NCBI RefSeq assembly: GCF_023715565.1
Contig: NZ_JAMBOJ010000017.1
Span: 17,191 to 81,190 of the forward strand
Reading direction: 5' to 3'
Origin: Cytobacillus firmus
GTDB lineage: Bacteria > Bacillota > Bacilli > Bacillales > Cytobacillaceae
Length of the DNA: 64,000 nucleotides
The position numbers and the translations under genes are program-made. The number at the start of each line of letters is the position of its first letter. Position 1 is the first letter of the stretch. The notes beneath the pieces were generated by a model that saw only the letters and a program-made list of their open reading frames with translations, was not told the origin of the DNA and made no database searches. This document shows positions 35,400-43,443 of this stretch, one piece after another.

Positions 35400-35447
35400 G
35401 ACAGCCTCCTAAGCTGTAGGTCGTGAGTTCGAATCTCGCCTGGGACG
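35400..35447 (+). repeat. Right attachment site (48-bp direct repeat)
   Basis: Identical to 22190-22237, the tRNA-Arg 3' part. The displaced original tRNA end lies here and is followed by chromosomal sequence and a terminator hairpin. Confidence 0.93.
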
Positions 35448-35456
35448 CTACAAAAG

Positions 35457-35497
35457 AAAAGCGCGAAACCCATTAATATCACAGGTTTCGCGCTTTT
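35457..35497 (+). terminator. Original terminator of the tRNA-Arg gene, displaced by the element
   Basis: AAAAGCGCGAAACC and GGTTTCGCGCTTTT form a 14-bp stem followed by TTTATTT, 10 bases after attR. Before integration it would have ended the tRNA transcript. Confidence 0.85.
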
Positions 35498-35588
35498 TAT
35501 TTATGTTTCTTCTGAAAAAACCAACTCTAGTTTTCAGCTTATCGATCGTTATCTTCCTTATTCATTACACATAAGTAATACTATCCAA

Positions 35589-36365
35589 CTATCTCACTGC
35601 TTTCCAAATCGTCCATCTATCTTTTTCCACTATGTTATAATCAATTGAAATTGATTCATCTATAAATTTTATCAATAATGTTAATTCTTTATCGTCTAAA
35701 TCATGTAAAATACTCCTGCCTGTTCTGCTGTTTAAGTCATTAAGCAATTGATCTTTGCAATCATATACTTTTCTGGTTTCCCACAATTTAACTTCTTCAA
35801 TTTTCCTGAACCCTGCTTGTTTAAGAGTATCCATAACTATTTGGCTTCCGTATCTGCGGTTAATTTCTTTTGTTATTAACTTTGGAAACAGCTCAAATAT
35901 ATACCCTCTAATATGACTTTCATTTCCTTTTAATAAACAATCTTCAGGTGTACGGTCCTGTACAATATAGTATCCATCATCCTTTAATAATCTAAATGCC
36001 TCGTTAAAGCATTGCTGTAAATCATCTATATGATGAATCAGTGCTCTTTCAAGAAGAAAATCATATTTGTTACTTTCTAAGCCCGTCTGCAAAGCGTTCC
36101 CTTTTTTAAAGGATATGTTTTTATACTCTGTACAGTTTTCTCTAGCACCTTCAAGTATTGTTTCGGAAAAATCGATGCCAGTAACAGATTGCACCCCCAT
36201 ATCGGATAGAGCCTTGGAATAAATACCTCCGCCACAGCCTATATCCAATGCCATTGAAATATTGCTGATTGGCACAAGCTCCTTTATAGCTCTAATCCAT
36301 GAATGATCTGCGCTCCTGGTTGTATAAGTTCTGCTATTTTTTTCATTATGAAAATCAATTCCCAC
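35589..36365 (-). CDS. Class I SAM-dependent methyltransferase
   Basis: 258-residue soluble methyltransferase. Motif I is MALDIGCGGGIYSKAL, the acidic residue after beta 2 is in VTGIDFSE and the post-motif region reads LERALIHHIDD. The acceptor is unknown. A GTG start follows AGAGGGATGACC. It lies alone between the element and a decayed tRNA 3' end, so it may belong to an older island. Confidence 0.82.
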   Translation of the reverse strand: MGIDFHNEKNSRTYTTRSADHSWIRAIKELVPISNISMALDIGCGGGIYSKALSDMGVQSVTGIDFSETILEGARENCTEYKNISFKKGNALQTGLESNKYDFLLERALIHHIDDLQQCFNEAFRLLKDDGYYIVQDRTPEDCLLKGNESHIRGYIFELFPKLITKEINRRYGSQIVMDTLKQAGFRKIEEVKLWETRKVYDCKDQLLNDLNSRTGRSILHDLDDKELTLLIKFIDESISIDYNIVEKDRWTIWKAVR

Positions 36366-36632
36366 CGGTCATCCCTCTTTTGTTTGGAATATTTTCTATT
36401 CCTATTGTATTTCACTTAATGTCATAAGAAAATTTTAAAAATTTTATAATTTTCTATAAGTTCAGCTTATGATAATTAACAGCTATGGTGGTTAATAAAT
36501 CTCCACTTTATGTGAGTTACGAAAAGAAGAATAAATATTTAGGTGACACCTTTTGAAATTTCAATCGTCTAATTGGTAGAATGTAATTATATCCACACCA
36601 GCTTAATAAAATGATCACCTGGGGAGATTGAT

Positions 36633-36773
36633 ATTTCATATTATAAATGGCATTACATTGGCTGGTTATTCTTTGGTTTAGCTCTCCTCATTAATTATTT
36701 TTCAGTTCCGCGTGAAAACAGTTTTACGGCAATTATCATTTTAACGGCTTTATTTGCAATCTATGACTACTAG
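36633..36773 (+). pseudogene. Decayed small membrane-protein gene
   Basis: The frame reads SYYKWHYIGWLFFGLALLIN, then a second hydrophobic helix ending AIYDY and a TAG at 36771; the same frame continues VMIMAKRTADDNKS to a TAA. GGGGAG lies 6 bases before, but the codon at the start position is ATT. Looks like a two-helix membrane protein with a lost start and an amber codon. Confidence 0.35.
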
Positions 36774-37091
36774 GTAATGATAATGGCAAAACGAACAGCG
36801 GATGATAATAAATCTTAAAGCCGGGAGAAAAACAGGTAAGCAGCTTTCCCCCGTCACTTTCTTGGTCTAAATAAGACTTCTCCAAACTTGTGTTAATACT
36901 ATACTCTGAAAATGCGGAAAAGCTGTACAGGGCTATACTCGTACAGTTTTTCATCTAATTTTTATGGCCCTTATCCAATTTGAGAAGGGGGATAGATTTT
37001 TTTCGTATCTATCTCAATACCAAGGATGAAACTCATCCTTCAAACCCATATTCCCCAAAGCTGCTTAAGCAATACTCCTCCTGGGCTCAAA

Positions 37092-37121
37092 GCTCTGAGT
37101 TCTACACTCGCCTGGGACTAC
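37092..37121 (+). pseudogene. Degenerate tRNA-Arg 3' end
   Basis: The stretch gagttctacactcgcctggg, followed by actacaaaa, closely follows the real tRNA 3' part (gagttcgaatctcgcctggg, acgctacaaaa), with changes that destroy the T loop. It is followed by a terminator, like the intact locus. Confidence 0.5.
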
Positions 37122-37125
37122 AAAA

Positions 37126-37151
37126 AACGCCAACAAAATGGTTGGCGTTTT
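37126..37151 (-). terminator. Terminator of the lut operon (bidirectional)
   Basis: AACGCCAAC and GTTGGCGTT form a perfect 9-bp stem with T runs on both strands, 33 bases after lutC. Confidence 0.85.
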
Positions 37152-37183
37152 ATCTCGTTCCTTTGATATCAGCGTCTCACGCA

Positions 37184-37903
37184 TTATAAATCATCAATAA
37201 CAATATACGCAGCTTTTACAGGTCCATGCACGCCAACTACGAGGTTCATCTCTATATCTGCTGAATTGCTTGGACCGGTTATGAAATTAATGCATGAGGG
37301 AGCCAGCTCCCCTTTGCTTACTCTTTCCCTGATGATTCTTGCAGCCTGTGTCATGCGTGGAACCAGGGTGCTTTTCGGAATAAGAATAATGGAAGCAGCA
37401 GGCAGAAAGCTGACTGACCGCCCATGATCTCTGCTGCTGAACAGGACTGCTGTTCCGGATTCAGCCAGAGTAATTTCACTGATGGTGATGCCGATGTTAG
37501 CTCGTTCTGCGTAATCAATATTACTTCCTCCAGCAGAATGATCCCACTCATATATTTCCACGTTCTCTTTTGGCCAAATTTCCTCAAATAGCTGCGTAAG
37601 TCCAAACTGTCTATAACGGTCATCCTTCCAGGTCACAACTGGACCGCCTCCGTACTGGGCTACAATCGCTTTAAGAGTTTGCTGCAAATTGGCGGCTTTT
37701 GTTACCAGGAGATCAGTGTGTATTTTCGTGCACTGTGTTTTTAAAGCTTCAAGAAGTTCCTCTGCATTTGCTTCTTTAAAGATGGAATCCTGTGGATTAT
37801 AGCTCCATTTTGGCCTTTCCACTCCGGAAACTCTCTTCTCCCTGCCCAGCCTGCCTGCAATTTTATTTAAAAAAGCGTCCCGATTCTGAATAGTTCCGTT
37901 CAC
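37184..37903 (-). CDS. lutC: LutC, lactate utilization protein C (LUD domain)
   Basis: 240-residue LUD-domain (DUF162) protein, one of three components that oxidise L-lactate to pyruvate. [14 protein letters not shown] opens it, [19 protein letters not shown] is the conserved core, and [20 protein letters not shown] ends it. The GTG start at 37903 overlaps the lutB stop (GTGA) with AAAGGAGG upstream; the longer frame reads into lutB. Confidence 0.92.
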   Translation of the reverse strand: MNGTIQNRDAFLNKIAGRLGREKRVSGVERPKWSYNPQDSIFKEANAEELLEALKTQCTKIHTDLLVTKAANLQQTLKAIVAQYGGGPVVTWKDDRYRQFGLTQLFEEIWPKENVEIYEWDHSAGGSNIDYAERANIGITISEITLAESGTAVLFSSRDHGRSVSFLPAASIILIPKSTLVPRMTQAARIIRERVSKGELAPSCINFITGPSNSADIEMNLVVGVHGPVKAAYIVIDDL

Positions 37904-39330
37904 TGCTGTCCGCCTCCTTTTGGTCGGTTTTTGAACCAATCGCGAAATCTTTCTTTATTAGGAGCCGGAAAATCCCTGATTTCTGTCCATGCTTTTAAAG
38001 GCCCGGGTCCCTTCGTAATTTTGTCGCCTGCTGTAAATGGATTCATGGCTGCCGGTGCCAGCTTAGAACCCAGTTTATAAAGGGAAGGTGAAGCTGCCCC
38101 CAGTCCAAAAGCCTTCATGGTCATCTTTTCCGATATGGGAGCCCTTCCTTCTTTTTCGACAATTATCTGCCGATGTTTGTGAAGCAGCTCATGAAGAGGG
38201 ATTTTGACTGGACAAGCTTCTGTACAGGCCCCGCAAAGGGTTGATGCATAAGGTAATTCCTTATAATCATCATAGCCGCCTAAAAGTGGTGACAGAACGG
38301 CTCCGATAGGGCCTGAGTAAATTGATCCGTAGGAATGGCCTCCAACATGCCTGTATACGGGACAAACATTCACACAAGCAGCGCAGCGGATACATTGCAG
38401 AATGGATTGAAACTCCCCTCCTAATATCGATGAGCGCCCATTGTCCACAATGACGAGGTGGAATTCCTCTGGTCCATCAACATCAAGTTCTTCTTTGGGA
38501 CCAGTCAAAACAGTAATATAACTCGTTAGCTTTTGCCCAACCGCGCTCCTGGTCAGCATGCTGACCAGCACTTCCATTTCCTCGTAAGTTGGGACCAGCC
38601 TTTCCATGCCCATTACCGTAATTTGAGTCTTAGGCAAGGCTGTGACAAGATCTGCATTTCCTTCATTCGTCACTAATGTGATTGAACCGGTTTCCGCAAC
38701 AGCGAAATTGCAGCCCGTAATGCCAACATCGGCGGTTAAGTATTCGTGTCGAAGCATTTCTCTCGCATGCCATGCAAGCTCTTCCGGCTTTTCTGTATTC
38801 TGATAGCTTAGTTTTTCTGCAAATACATCCCGAATCTGCTCTTTATTCTTATGAAGGGCAGGTGCCACTATATGTGATGGGGGGTCATGGTCATCCACCT
38901 GAAGAATGTACTCTCCCAAATCTGTTTCAATGACCTGGCATCCGGCCTCTTCCAATACAGCATTTAAGTGGATCTCTTCCGTTACCATTGATTTTGATTT
39001 AACCACTTTTCTTGCATTCTTCTTTTCAACTACTTCCCGTATATAGGCAGAGGCTTCTTCCGCAGTTTCAGCAAAGTAAACGTGCCCTCCCCTTTTACTT
39101 ACATTTTCGCTGAGTTGGTATAAGTAAAAATCAAGATTCTCAAGTACATGCTGGCGAATTTCTTCTGATAGCGAACGCCAATCTTCCCAATTCCCAAGTT
39201 CTGCGGCTGCATCAAGCCTTCTGGTCTGAAGCCTTTCCTGTGCACCCGACACTGCACCTCTCATAAAGGAATTGTTTATTCCGGAATCTACACGATCTTT
39301 AAAGTCGTTTGTTCCTATTTTCATAGCCAT
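37900..39330 (-). CDS. lutB: LutB, lactate utilization iron-sulfur protein B
   Basis: 476-residue LUD plus ferredoxin-type protein. [20 protein letters not shown] is the LUD signature; two 4Fe-4S clusters are visible in [20 protein letters not shown] and [20 protein letters not shown]. It is the central electron-transfer subunit of the cytosolic LutABC complex. AGGAGG precedes the ATG. Confidence 0.94.
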   Translation of the reverse strand: MAMKIGTNDFKDRVDSGINNSFMRGAVSGAQERLQTRRLDAAAELGNWEDWRSLSEEIRQHVLENLDFYLYQLSENVSKRGGHVYFAETAEEASAYIREVVEKKNARKVVKSKSMVTEEIHLNAVLEEAGCQVIETDLGEYILQVDDHDPPSHIVAPALHKNKEQIRDVFAEKLSYQNTEKPEELAWHAREMLRHEYLTADVGITGCNFAVAETGSITLVTNEGNADLVTALPKTQITVMGMERLVPTYEEMEVLVSMLTRSAVGQKLTSYITVLTGPKEELDVDGPEEFHLVIVDNGRSSILGGEFQSILQCIRCAACVNVCPVYRHVGGHSYGSIYSGPIGAVLSPLLGGYDDYKELPYASTLCGACTEACPVKIPLHELLHKHRQIIVEKEGRAPISEKMTMKAFGLGAASPSLYKLGSKLAPAAMNPFTAGDKITKGPGPLKAWTEIRDFPAPNKERFRDWFKNRPKGGGQQ

Positions 39331-39368
39331 AACTATTCCTCCTGTAACAAAGCATGTCCATTAATTTC

Positions 39369-40085
39369 TCAGCGGCAATTCAACACTTCAGCAATATGCA
39401 TAACCCTTATAGGTTTTCCCTGCCTTCCAATCCTGCCTCCAATATTCATCAGACACCCCGCATCAGCTCCAATAAGAATTTCTGCTTCAGTCTCCTCTAT
39501 ATGTCCAACCTTTTCATCTACCATCTGTTCCGATATTTGAGCCATTTTCACGGAGAAAGTACCACCAAAACCGCAGCATTGCTCTTTGCCTGGAAGCTCT
39601 TCAAATTCTAGGCCCTTCACATTCTTCAATAGTCTCATGGGAGCTTCTTTCACTCCAAGGAGCCGGGTCATATGGCAGGATGTATGATAGGTCGCCTTTC
39701 CATTAAACTTAGCCCCGACATCGTCCACGTTGAGAACTTCAACGATAAATTGAGTAAGTTCGTAAGTTTTTTCTGCAAGCTTTTTTGCCTTGGGCTCCCA
39801 CACAGGGTCCCCTTTAAAAACATGCGGATACTCATGAAACATATAGGCGCATGATCCGGAAGGGGAAACAACATATTCTGCATGTTCAAAGGCCGTGATC
39901 ATCCTTTTCATGGCCTCCTTCGATTCCTTCACATAGCCGCTGTTGTAGGCAGGCTGGCCGCAGCAGACCTGTGCTTCCGGGAAATCTATTTCACACCCCA
40001 GCCGCTCGAGCAGTTCAACTGCTGCTTTGCCTGCATTTCCCTGAAACATATCTACCAGACATGTTGCAAAAAGACTTACCTTCAT
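39369..40085 (-). CDS. lutA: LutA, lactate utilization protein A (CCG domain)
   Basis: 238-residue heterodisulfide-reductase/GlpC-like protein with two cysteine-rich CCG domains: [16 protein letters not shown] and [16 protein letters not shown]. The start [14 protein letters not shown] at 40085 follows GAGAGGGAATGG; the frame continues 20 codons without a site. It is the first gene of lutABC. No LutR repressor or lactate permease gene is adjacent in view. Confidence 0.93.
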   Translation of the reverse strand: MKVSLFATCLVDMFQGNAGKAAVELLERLGCEIDFPEAQVCCGQPAYNSGYVKESKEAMKRMITAFEHAEYVVSPSGSCAYMFHEYPHVFKGDPVWEPKAKKLAEKTYELTQFIVEVLNVDDVGAKFNGKATYHTSCHMTRLLGVKEAPMRLLKNVKGLEFEELPGKEQCCGFGGTFSVKMAQISEQMVDEKVGHIEETEAEILIGADAGCLMNIGGRIGRQGKPIRVMHIAEVLNCR

Positions 40086-40289
40086 CCATTCCCTCTCCCA
40101 GCTAAATATTTTATTTTCTACTATCTTACTATAGTTATAATGCAAATTGTTGTATTTTTATAAATATTATAATAATTAGTATAGTATATCTTCTAAAACA
40201 TATGTCAATGTTTTACTTCCTTTTTTTTAGTCTAAAATATGATACAATTATATGATGTTTAAGTTGCTAAAAAGGGAGTTCAGAAATAA

Positions 40290-42035
40290 ATGAAAGTTAT
40301 CGCCAGTACGCTTAACGCTAAATATATTCATACAAATATAGCGATCCGCTATTTAAAAGCATATGCTCAGCCTGATTTCGATGTGGAATTAGCAGAATAT
40401 ACTATTAAAGATCCAATAATGAATATTGTTACAGACCTGATCCGCAAAAAACCTGATGTGATCGGATTCAGCTGTTATATTTGGAATATCGAAGAGACAA
40501 TCAAGGTCATTAAGATGATTAAAAAGATAGATTCCTCCATTCATATTGTAGTGGGGGGACCAGAAGTGACATATGATGTTGCAGATTGGATGAAGAATGT
40601 AAATGAATTTGATTACATTGTCATCGGGGAAGGTGAGGAAACCTTCAAACAACTGCTGACGGAGTTGAACAGCAGCATGAATATGGAAAATGTTCATGGT
40701 CTTGCTTTCAGAGAAAATGACAAGGTTCGCATCAATCCTCAGCGGAATAAACTGGATTTGCGCGACCTGCCTTCACCGTTCCGCTTTGAAGAAGATATTC
40801 CTCACCTTTCAAAGCGGGTCACTTATATAGAAACCAGCCGGGGATGTCCATTCAGCTGCCAATTTTGCCTTTCTTCCATTGAAGTAGGTGTGCGTTACTT
40901 TGACAGGGAAAAAATCAAGGACGATATCCGATATTTAATGAAGAATGGTGCAAAAACCCTTAAATTTGTTGACCGCACATTCAACATTAGCCGCAGCTAT
41001 GCATTGGAAATGTTCCAGTTCTTAATAGATGAACATCTGCCGGGAACTGTCTTTCAATTTGAAATCACTGCAGATATCATGAGACCTGAGGTAATTGAGT
41101 TTCTGAATAATGAAGCACCACAAGGGTTATTCCGATTTGAAATTGGCGTACAGTCGACAAACGACTATACAAATGAATTGGTCATGAGGAAGCAGAATTT
41201 TGACAAGCTTTGCCGAACAGTCACCATGGTAAAGGATGGAGGAAAAATCGATCAGCATCTCGACTTAATAGCCGGCCTGCCTGAGGAAGATTATAATTCA
41301 TTCAAAAGAACATTTAATGATGTATTTGCCATGCGGCCGGAAGAGCTCCAGCTCGGCTTCTTAAAAATGTTGAGAGGCACCGGACTTCGCTTAAGAGCAG
41401 AAGATCATCAATATATTTATATGGATCATTCACCATACGAAATATTAGGAAATAATGTTCTGTCCTTCGATGACATTATTCGCATAAAACAGGTCGAAGA
41501 TGTGCTAGAGAAATATTGGAATGACCATAGAATGGATGCAACTGTTGAATATTTGGTTACAAAAATATTTCCGACTCCCTTCGATTTCTTCCAGGAGTTC
41601 GGCAGCTATTGGGAGCAAAAAGGCTGGTCCCGAATCGGGCATCAGCTTGAGGATTTATTCAAACGCCTGTTTGAATTTCTGCAAACAAAAGAGATTGACG
41701 ATCTGGATATAGCCGAAGGACTAATGAAGTTTGACTATATTTCAAAACAAAAATATAAGCCTAGGAAACCGTGGTGGCAGCCAAGCTTTGAGAAATCCGA
41801 AAGATCAAAGCTTTACCAGTCTCTGCTCGAAAACCCAAATCAACTGGGAGAAGGCTTCTTAAGCCTTCAGCTGAATGAGAAAGAAATATACAAACATACC
41901 TTAAGTGAAAGATTATCTTTTGATATCGAAAGGTATATTAACGAGGGAATAATTGAAAAGAAAGACTCTGTTCTTCTTGCCTATTTCGATTCAGGCTCTG
42001 AAACAGTCTCTATCTTTTCGGGTTCTTTGCAATAA
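40290..42035 (+). CDS. B12-binding domain radical SAM protein
   Basis: 581 residues. A cobalamin-binding-type Rossmann domain (about 1-130, with DVIGFSCYIWN and VVGGPEVTYD) is followed by a radical SAM core with CPFSCQFC (Cys186, Cys190, Cys193) and a C-terminal DUF4080-like region. The family is annotated as radical SAM enzymes of unsettled substrate; none can be assigned here. AAAGGGAG precedes the ATG; a terminator follows immediately. Confidence 0.88.
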   Translation: MKVIASTLNAKYIHTNIAIRYLKAYAQPDFDVELAEYTIKDPIMNIVTDLIRKKPDVIGFSCYIWNIEETIKVIKMIKKIDSSIHIVVGGPEVTYDVADWMKNVNEFDYIVIGEGEETFKQLLTELNSSMNMENVHGLAFRENDKVRINPQRNKLDLRDLPSPFRFEEDIPHLSKRVTYIETSRGCPFSCQFCLSSIEVGVRYFDREKIKDDIRYLMKNGAKTLKFVDRTFNISRSYALEMFQFLIDEHLPGTVFQFEITADIMRPEVIEFLNNEAPQGLFRFEIGVQSTNDYTNELVMRKQNFDKLCRTVTMVKDGGKIDQHLDLIAGLPEEDYNSFKRTFNDVFAMRPEELQLGFLKMLRGTGLRLRAEDHQYIYMDHSPYEILGNNVLSFDDIIRIKQVEDVLEKYWNDHRMDATVEYLVTKIFPTPFDFFQEFGSYWEQKGWSRIGHQLEDLFKRLFEFLQTKEIDDLDIAEGLMKFDYISKQKYKPRKPWWQPSFEKSERSKLYQSLLENPNQLGEGFLSLQLNEKEIYKHTLSERLSFDIERYINEGIIEKKDSVLLAYFDSGSETVSIFSGSLQ

Positions 42036-42040
42036 TGAAA

Positions 42041-42069
42041 AAACCGGCAGAATAAACTGCCGGTTTTTT
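42041..42069 (+). terminator. Terminator of the radical SAM gene (bidirectional)
   Basis: AAACCGGCAG and CTGCCGGTTT form a perfect hairpin followed by a T run. Its other side serves the two leftward small genes. Confidence 0.88.
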
Positions 42070-42220
42070 AGCATTTATCCCGATCTTTCTTTTTATCTTT
42101 ATCCCGGTTCATAAAAGGCAGCTCGTAAAATTTTCCGGCATTTAAATCACCAAACTCCATGCCGAATTCAACATTGGCTGCGTCTTTCCGCCCTGTTTTT
42201 CGTGGTTTATTTTGATCCAC
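42068..42220 (-). CDS. Small hypothetical protein (50 aa)
   Basis: GTG start (overlapping the previous stop as TAGTG) gives MDQNKPRKTGRKDAANVEFG..LPFMNRDKDKKKDRDKC. Polar, Lys/Asp-rich. GGGAGAGAGGG lies upstream. It may be a small spore-associated protein by composition and genomic company; not recognised. Confidence 0.55.
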   Translation of the reverse strand: MDQNKPRKTGRKDAANVEFGMEFGDLNAGKFYELPFMNRDKDKKKDRDKC

Positions 42221-42381
42221 TAAGCTCTTCCCTCTCTCCCGTGCTTAGAGTTGCGGTTAGCCATTTTCATCGGATTTTCTCCCTGGCTGAATTCTGCGGA
42301 AAATTCAGATTCCTGAAGATTCTTCTTAGGCGTTTTGCTATATTTTTCAACAGCATTATACTCAGCTTTTCGCTTTGCCAT
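42220..42381 (-). CDS. Small basic hypothetical protein (53 aa)
   Basis: ATG behind AGGAGGAGATTGGG encodes MAKRKAEYNAVEKYSKTPKK through ..NRNSKHGREGRA. Polar and disordered-looking, with the composition of small spore-core proteins, but no family signature is certain. First gene of a two-gene overlapping pair. Confidence 0.6.
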   Translation of the reverse strand: MAKRKAEYNAVEKYSKTPKKNLQESEFSAEFSQGENPMKMANRNSKHGREGRA

Positions 42382-42549
42382 CCCAATCTCCTCCTGAGAA
42401 AATTTCTTCGTGTTAAATTAATCTTCATGTTTTAACACAGGTTTATTTTTAGTAAAATAAACGGTTTCATTCCTCACTACGTCTTCCTTATTTTGCATTC
42501 ATAAATTTTACTGCAGTGCAAAAAATAGAGTAAAAAGGAATGAGCCGCT

Positions 42550-42897
42550 ATGAAAAATAAAAAGAAGTTAGATAAAAGCATTGGCATTAACGAGACCCTT
42601 CCACATCAAATTGACGCTCCTAGTTTTAAGGACACAGGCATGAAGCTTCAGCCTCCTTTCAGAAATTCTTTTGGCGTAACTATTGGGGACAGTCAGTATT
42701 CCTCAGATAATTCACCGCTTGAAAATTGGAGTGATGAAACAGACCCTGCAGTTATGGCTGGAGACGAATGGGTTCATCCTACAAACGATATCGGCTGGAA
42801 CACAGCGGAAAACAAGGAACTCCTTGAAAGTAAAAAGCCGCCTCAAGCCTATCCTTTCATGCATCCGATTAAGGATGTCAGCCACGGAACAGATTGA
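42550..42897 (+). CDS. DUF3905 domain-containing protein (115 aa)
   Basis: Soluble Bacillales-type protein: LPHQIDAPSFKDTGMKLQPP, GDSQYSSDNSPLENWSDETD and DEWVHPTNDIGWNTAENKEL are the conserved blocks I associate with DUF3905. Function unknown. AAAAGGAATGAGC precedes the start. The 123-bp repeat lies 33 bases after the stop. Confidence 0.7.
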   Translation: MKNKKKLDKSIGINETLPHQIDAPSFKDTGMKLQPPFRNSFGVTIGDSQYSSDNSPLENWSDETDPAVMAGDEWVHPTNDIGWNTAENKELLESKKPPQAYPFMHPIKDVSHGTD

Positions 42898-42930
42898 AAA
42901 AAAGATCACAATGCCTCGAAAAAACTCATA

Positions 42931-43052
42931 AAAAAAGCAGTCCGGAAATACTATTAAGCCATTCTCTTTTGAGGTACCCGCACATATAAAAACACATATA
43001 AAAGCAGCTATAATAGCAGAGCAATTCGCATATGAATTCGCTCTGCTTTTTT
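42931..43052 (+). repeat. 123-bp dispersed repeat, copy A
   Basis: Begins aaaaaagcag and ends ctgctttttt, so its termini are inverted. It contains a terminator-like hairpin (agcagagc..gctctgct plus T run) at its right end. It matches the reverse complement of 47225-47347 at roughly 80 percent with few gaps, including aagcc.ttctctttt and acccgca blocks. Confidence 0.82.
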
Positions 43053-43202
43053 GTTGTATTTCCAGTATTTATTAAAGGTAAAAGGTTTAAACTCGCAATC
43101 TAAATCCCATAATGTTTAGCATCAGCATAATTTTTATTATGCTCTTGCTAATTGAGGTGCGATTTTGTATGCTAAAAGAGTTTTGTTGAAGGAGTGATAA
43201 AT

Positions 43203-43442
43203 TTGAATTTCCTTAAACCTAAAAATCTCAATTCTGAAAAAGTGGATTGGTTAGTATCTGAGAAATCGAGGACTATTGTTAAGCAGTATGCGGAGTATTC
43301 AGAACGCACTGAGAATGAAGTTATTGATTTTTTCTTAACCAACATTCTATTGGATGAAGACTTCATAACTTGGGTTAAGAAAAAACGCAATAATAAACGT
43401 CTTTTAACCCTACTTGGAATTGAAGACCCTTCGGAGGATTAA
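43203..43442 (+). CDS. Small partner of the transposase-like protein (79 aa)
   Basis: TTG start at 43203 lies 7 bases after GAAGGAG; a GTG at 43194 overlaps the site. The sequence is helical, with KSRTIVKQYAEYSERTENEV resembling a ribbon-helix-helix/CopG-like core, though this is tentative. It ends 1 base before the start of the large gene, so the two are coupled. Probably an accessory DNA-binding subunit. Confidence 0.6.
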   Translation: MNFLKPKNLNSEKVDWLVSEKSRTIVKQYAEYSERTENEVIDFFLTNILLDEDFITWVKKKRNNKRLLTLLGIEDPSED

Positions 43443-43443
43443 A

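Larger units (their letters stand above)
22190..35447 (+). mobile_element. 13.26 kb integrative element in tRNA-Arg, AICE-like (FtsK + Replic_Relax)
   Basis: The element is bounded by an identical 48-bp repeat (tRNA anticodon loop to 3' end) at 22190-22237 and 35400-35447. Its integrase lies next to the left end, and its genes are visibly richer in CG dinucleotides than the flanks. Contents in order: int, bacteriocin-like cargo pair, remnants, a leftward operon of small genes, an interrupted rep-type gene with iterons, a divergent XRE switch, a transfer-like cassette (TM protein, FtsK ATPase, Replic_Relax), an XRE gene, a lipoprotein, and about 0.8 kb of noncoding DNA. No VirB4, coupling protein set, HUH relaxase, capsid or terminase gene is seen. 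An integrative conjugative or mobilisable element is the best reading; a satellite-type element is the alternative. Confidence 0.88.
36366..37183. other. Decayed region between methyltransferase and lut operon
   Basis: About 800 bases with no intact gene. It holds a broken small membrane-protein gene (36633-36773) and a tRNA-like 3' remnant with terminator (37092-37151); the rest is AT-rich. Confidence 0.5.

Noticed and set aside
22190..35447. Intact prophage
   Set aside because: No capsid, portal, terminase, tail or lysis gene is present; phage-like traits are limited to the integrase, XRE switch and small early-type genes.
36736..36954. 72-aa minus-strand ORF
   Set aside because: No ribosome site and no recognisable protein features in a decayed region.
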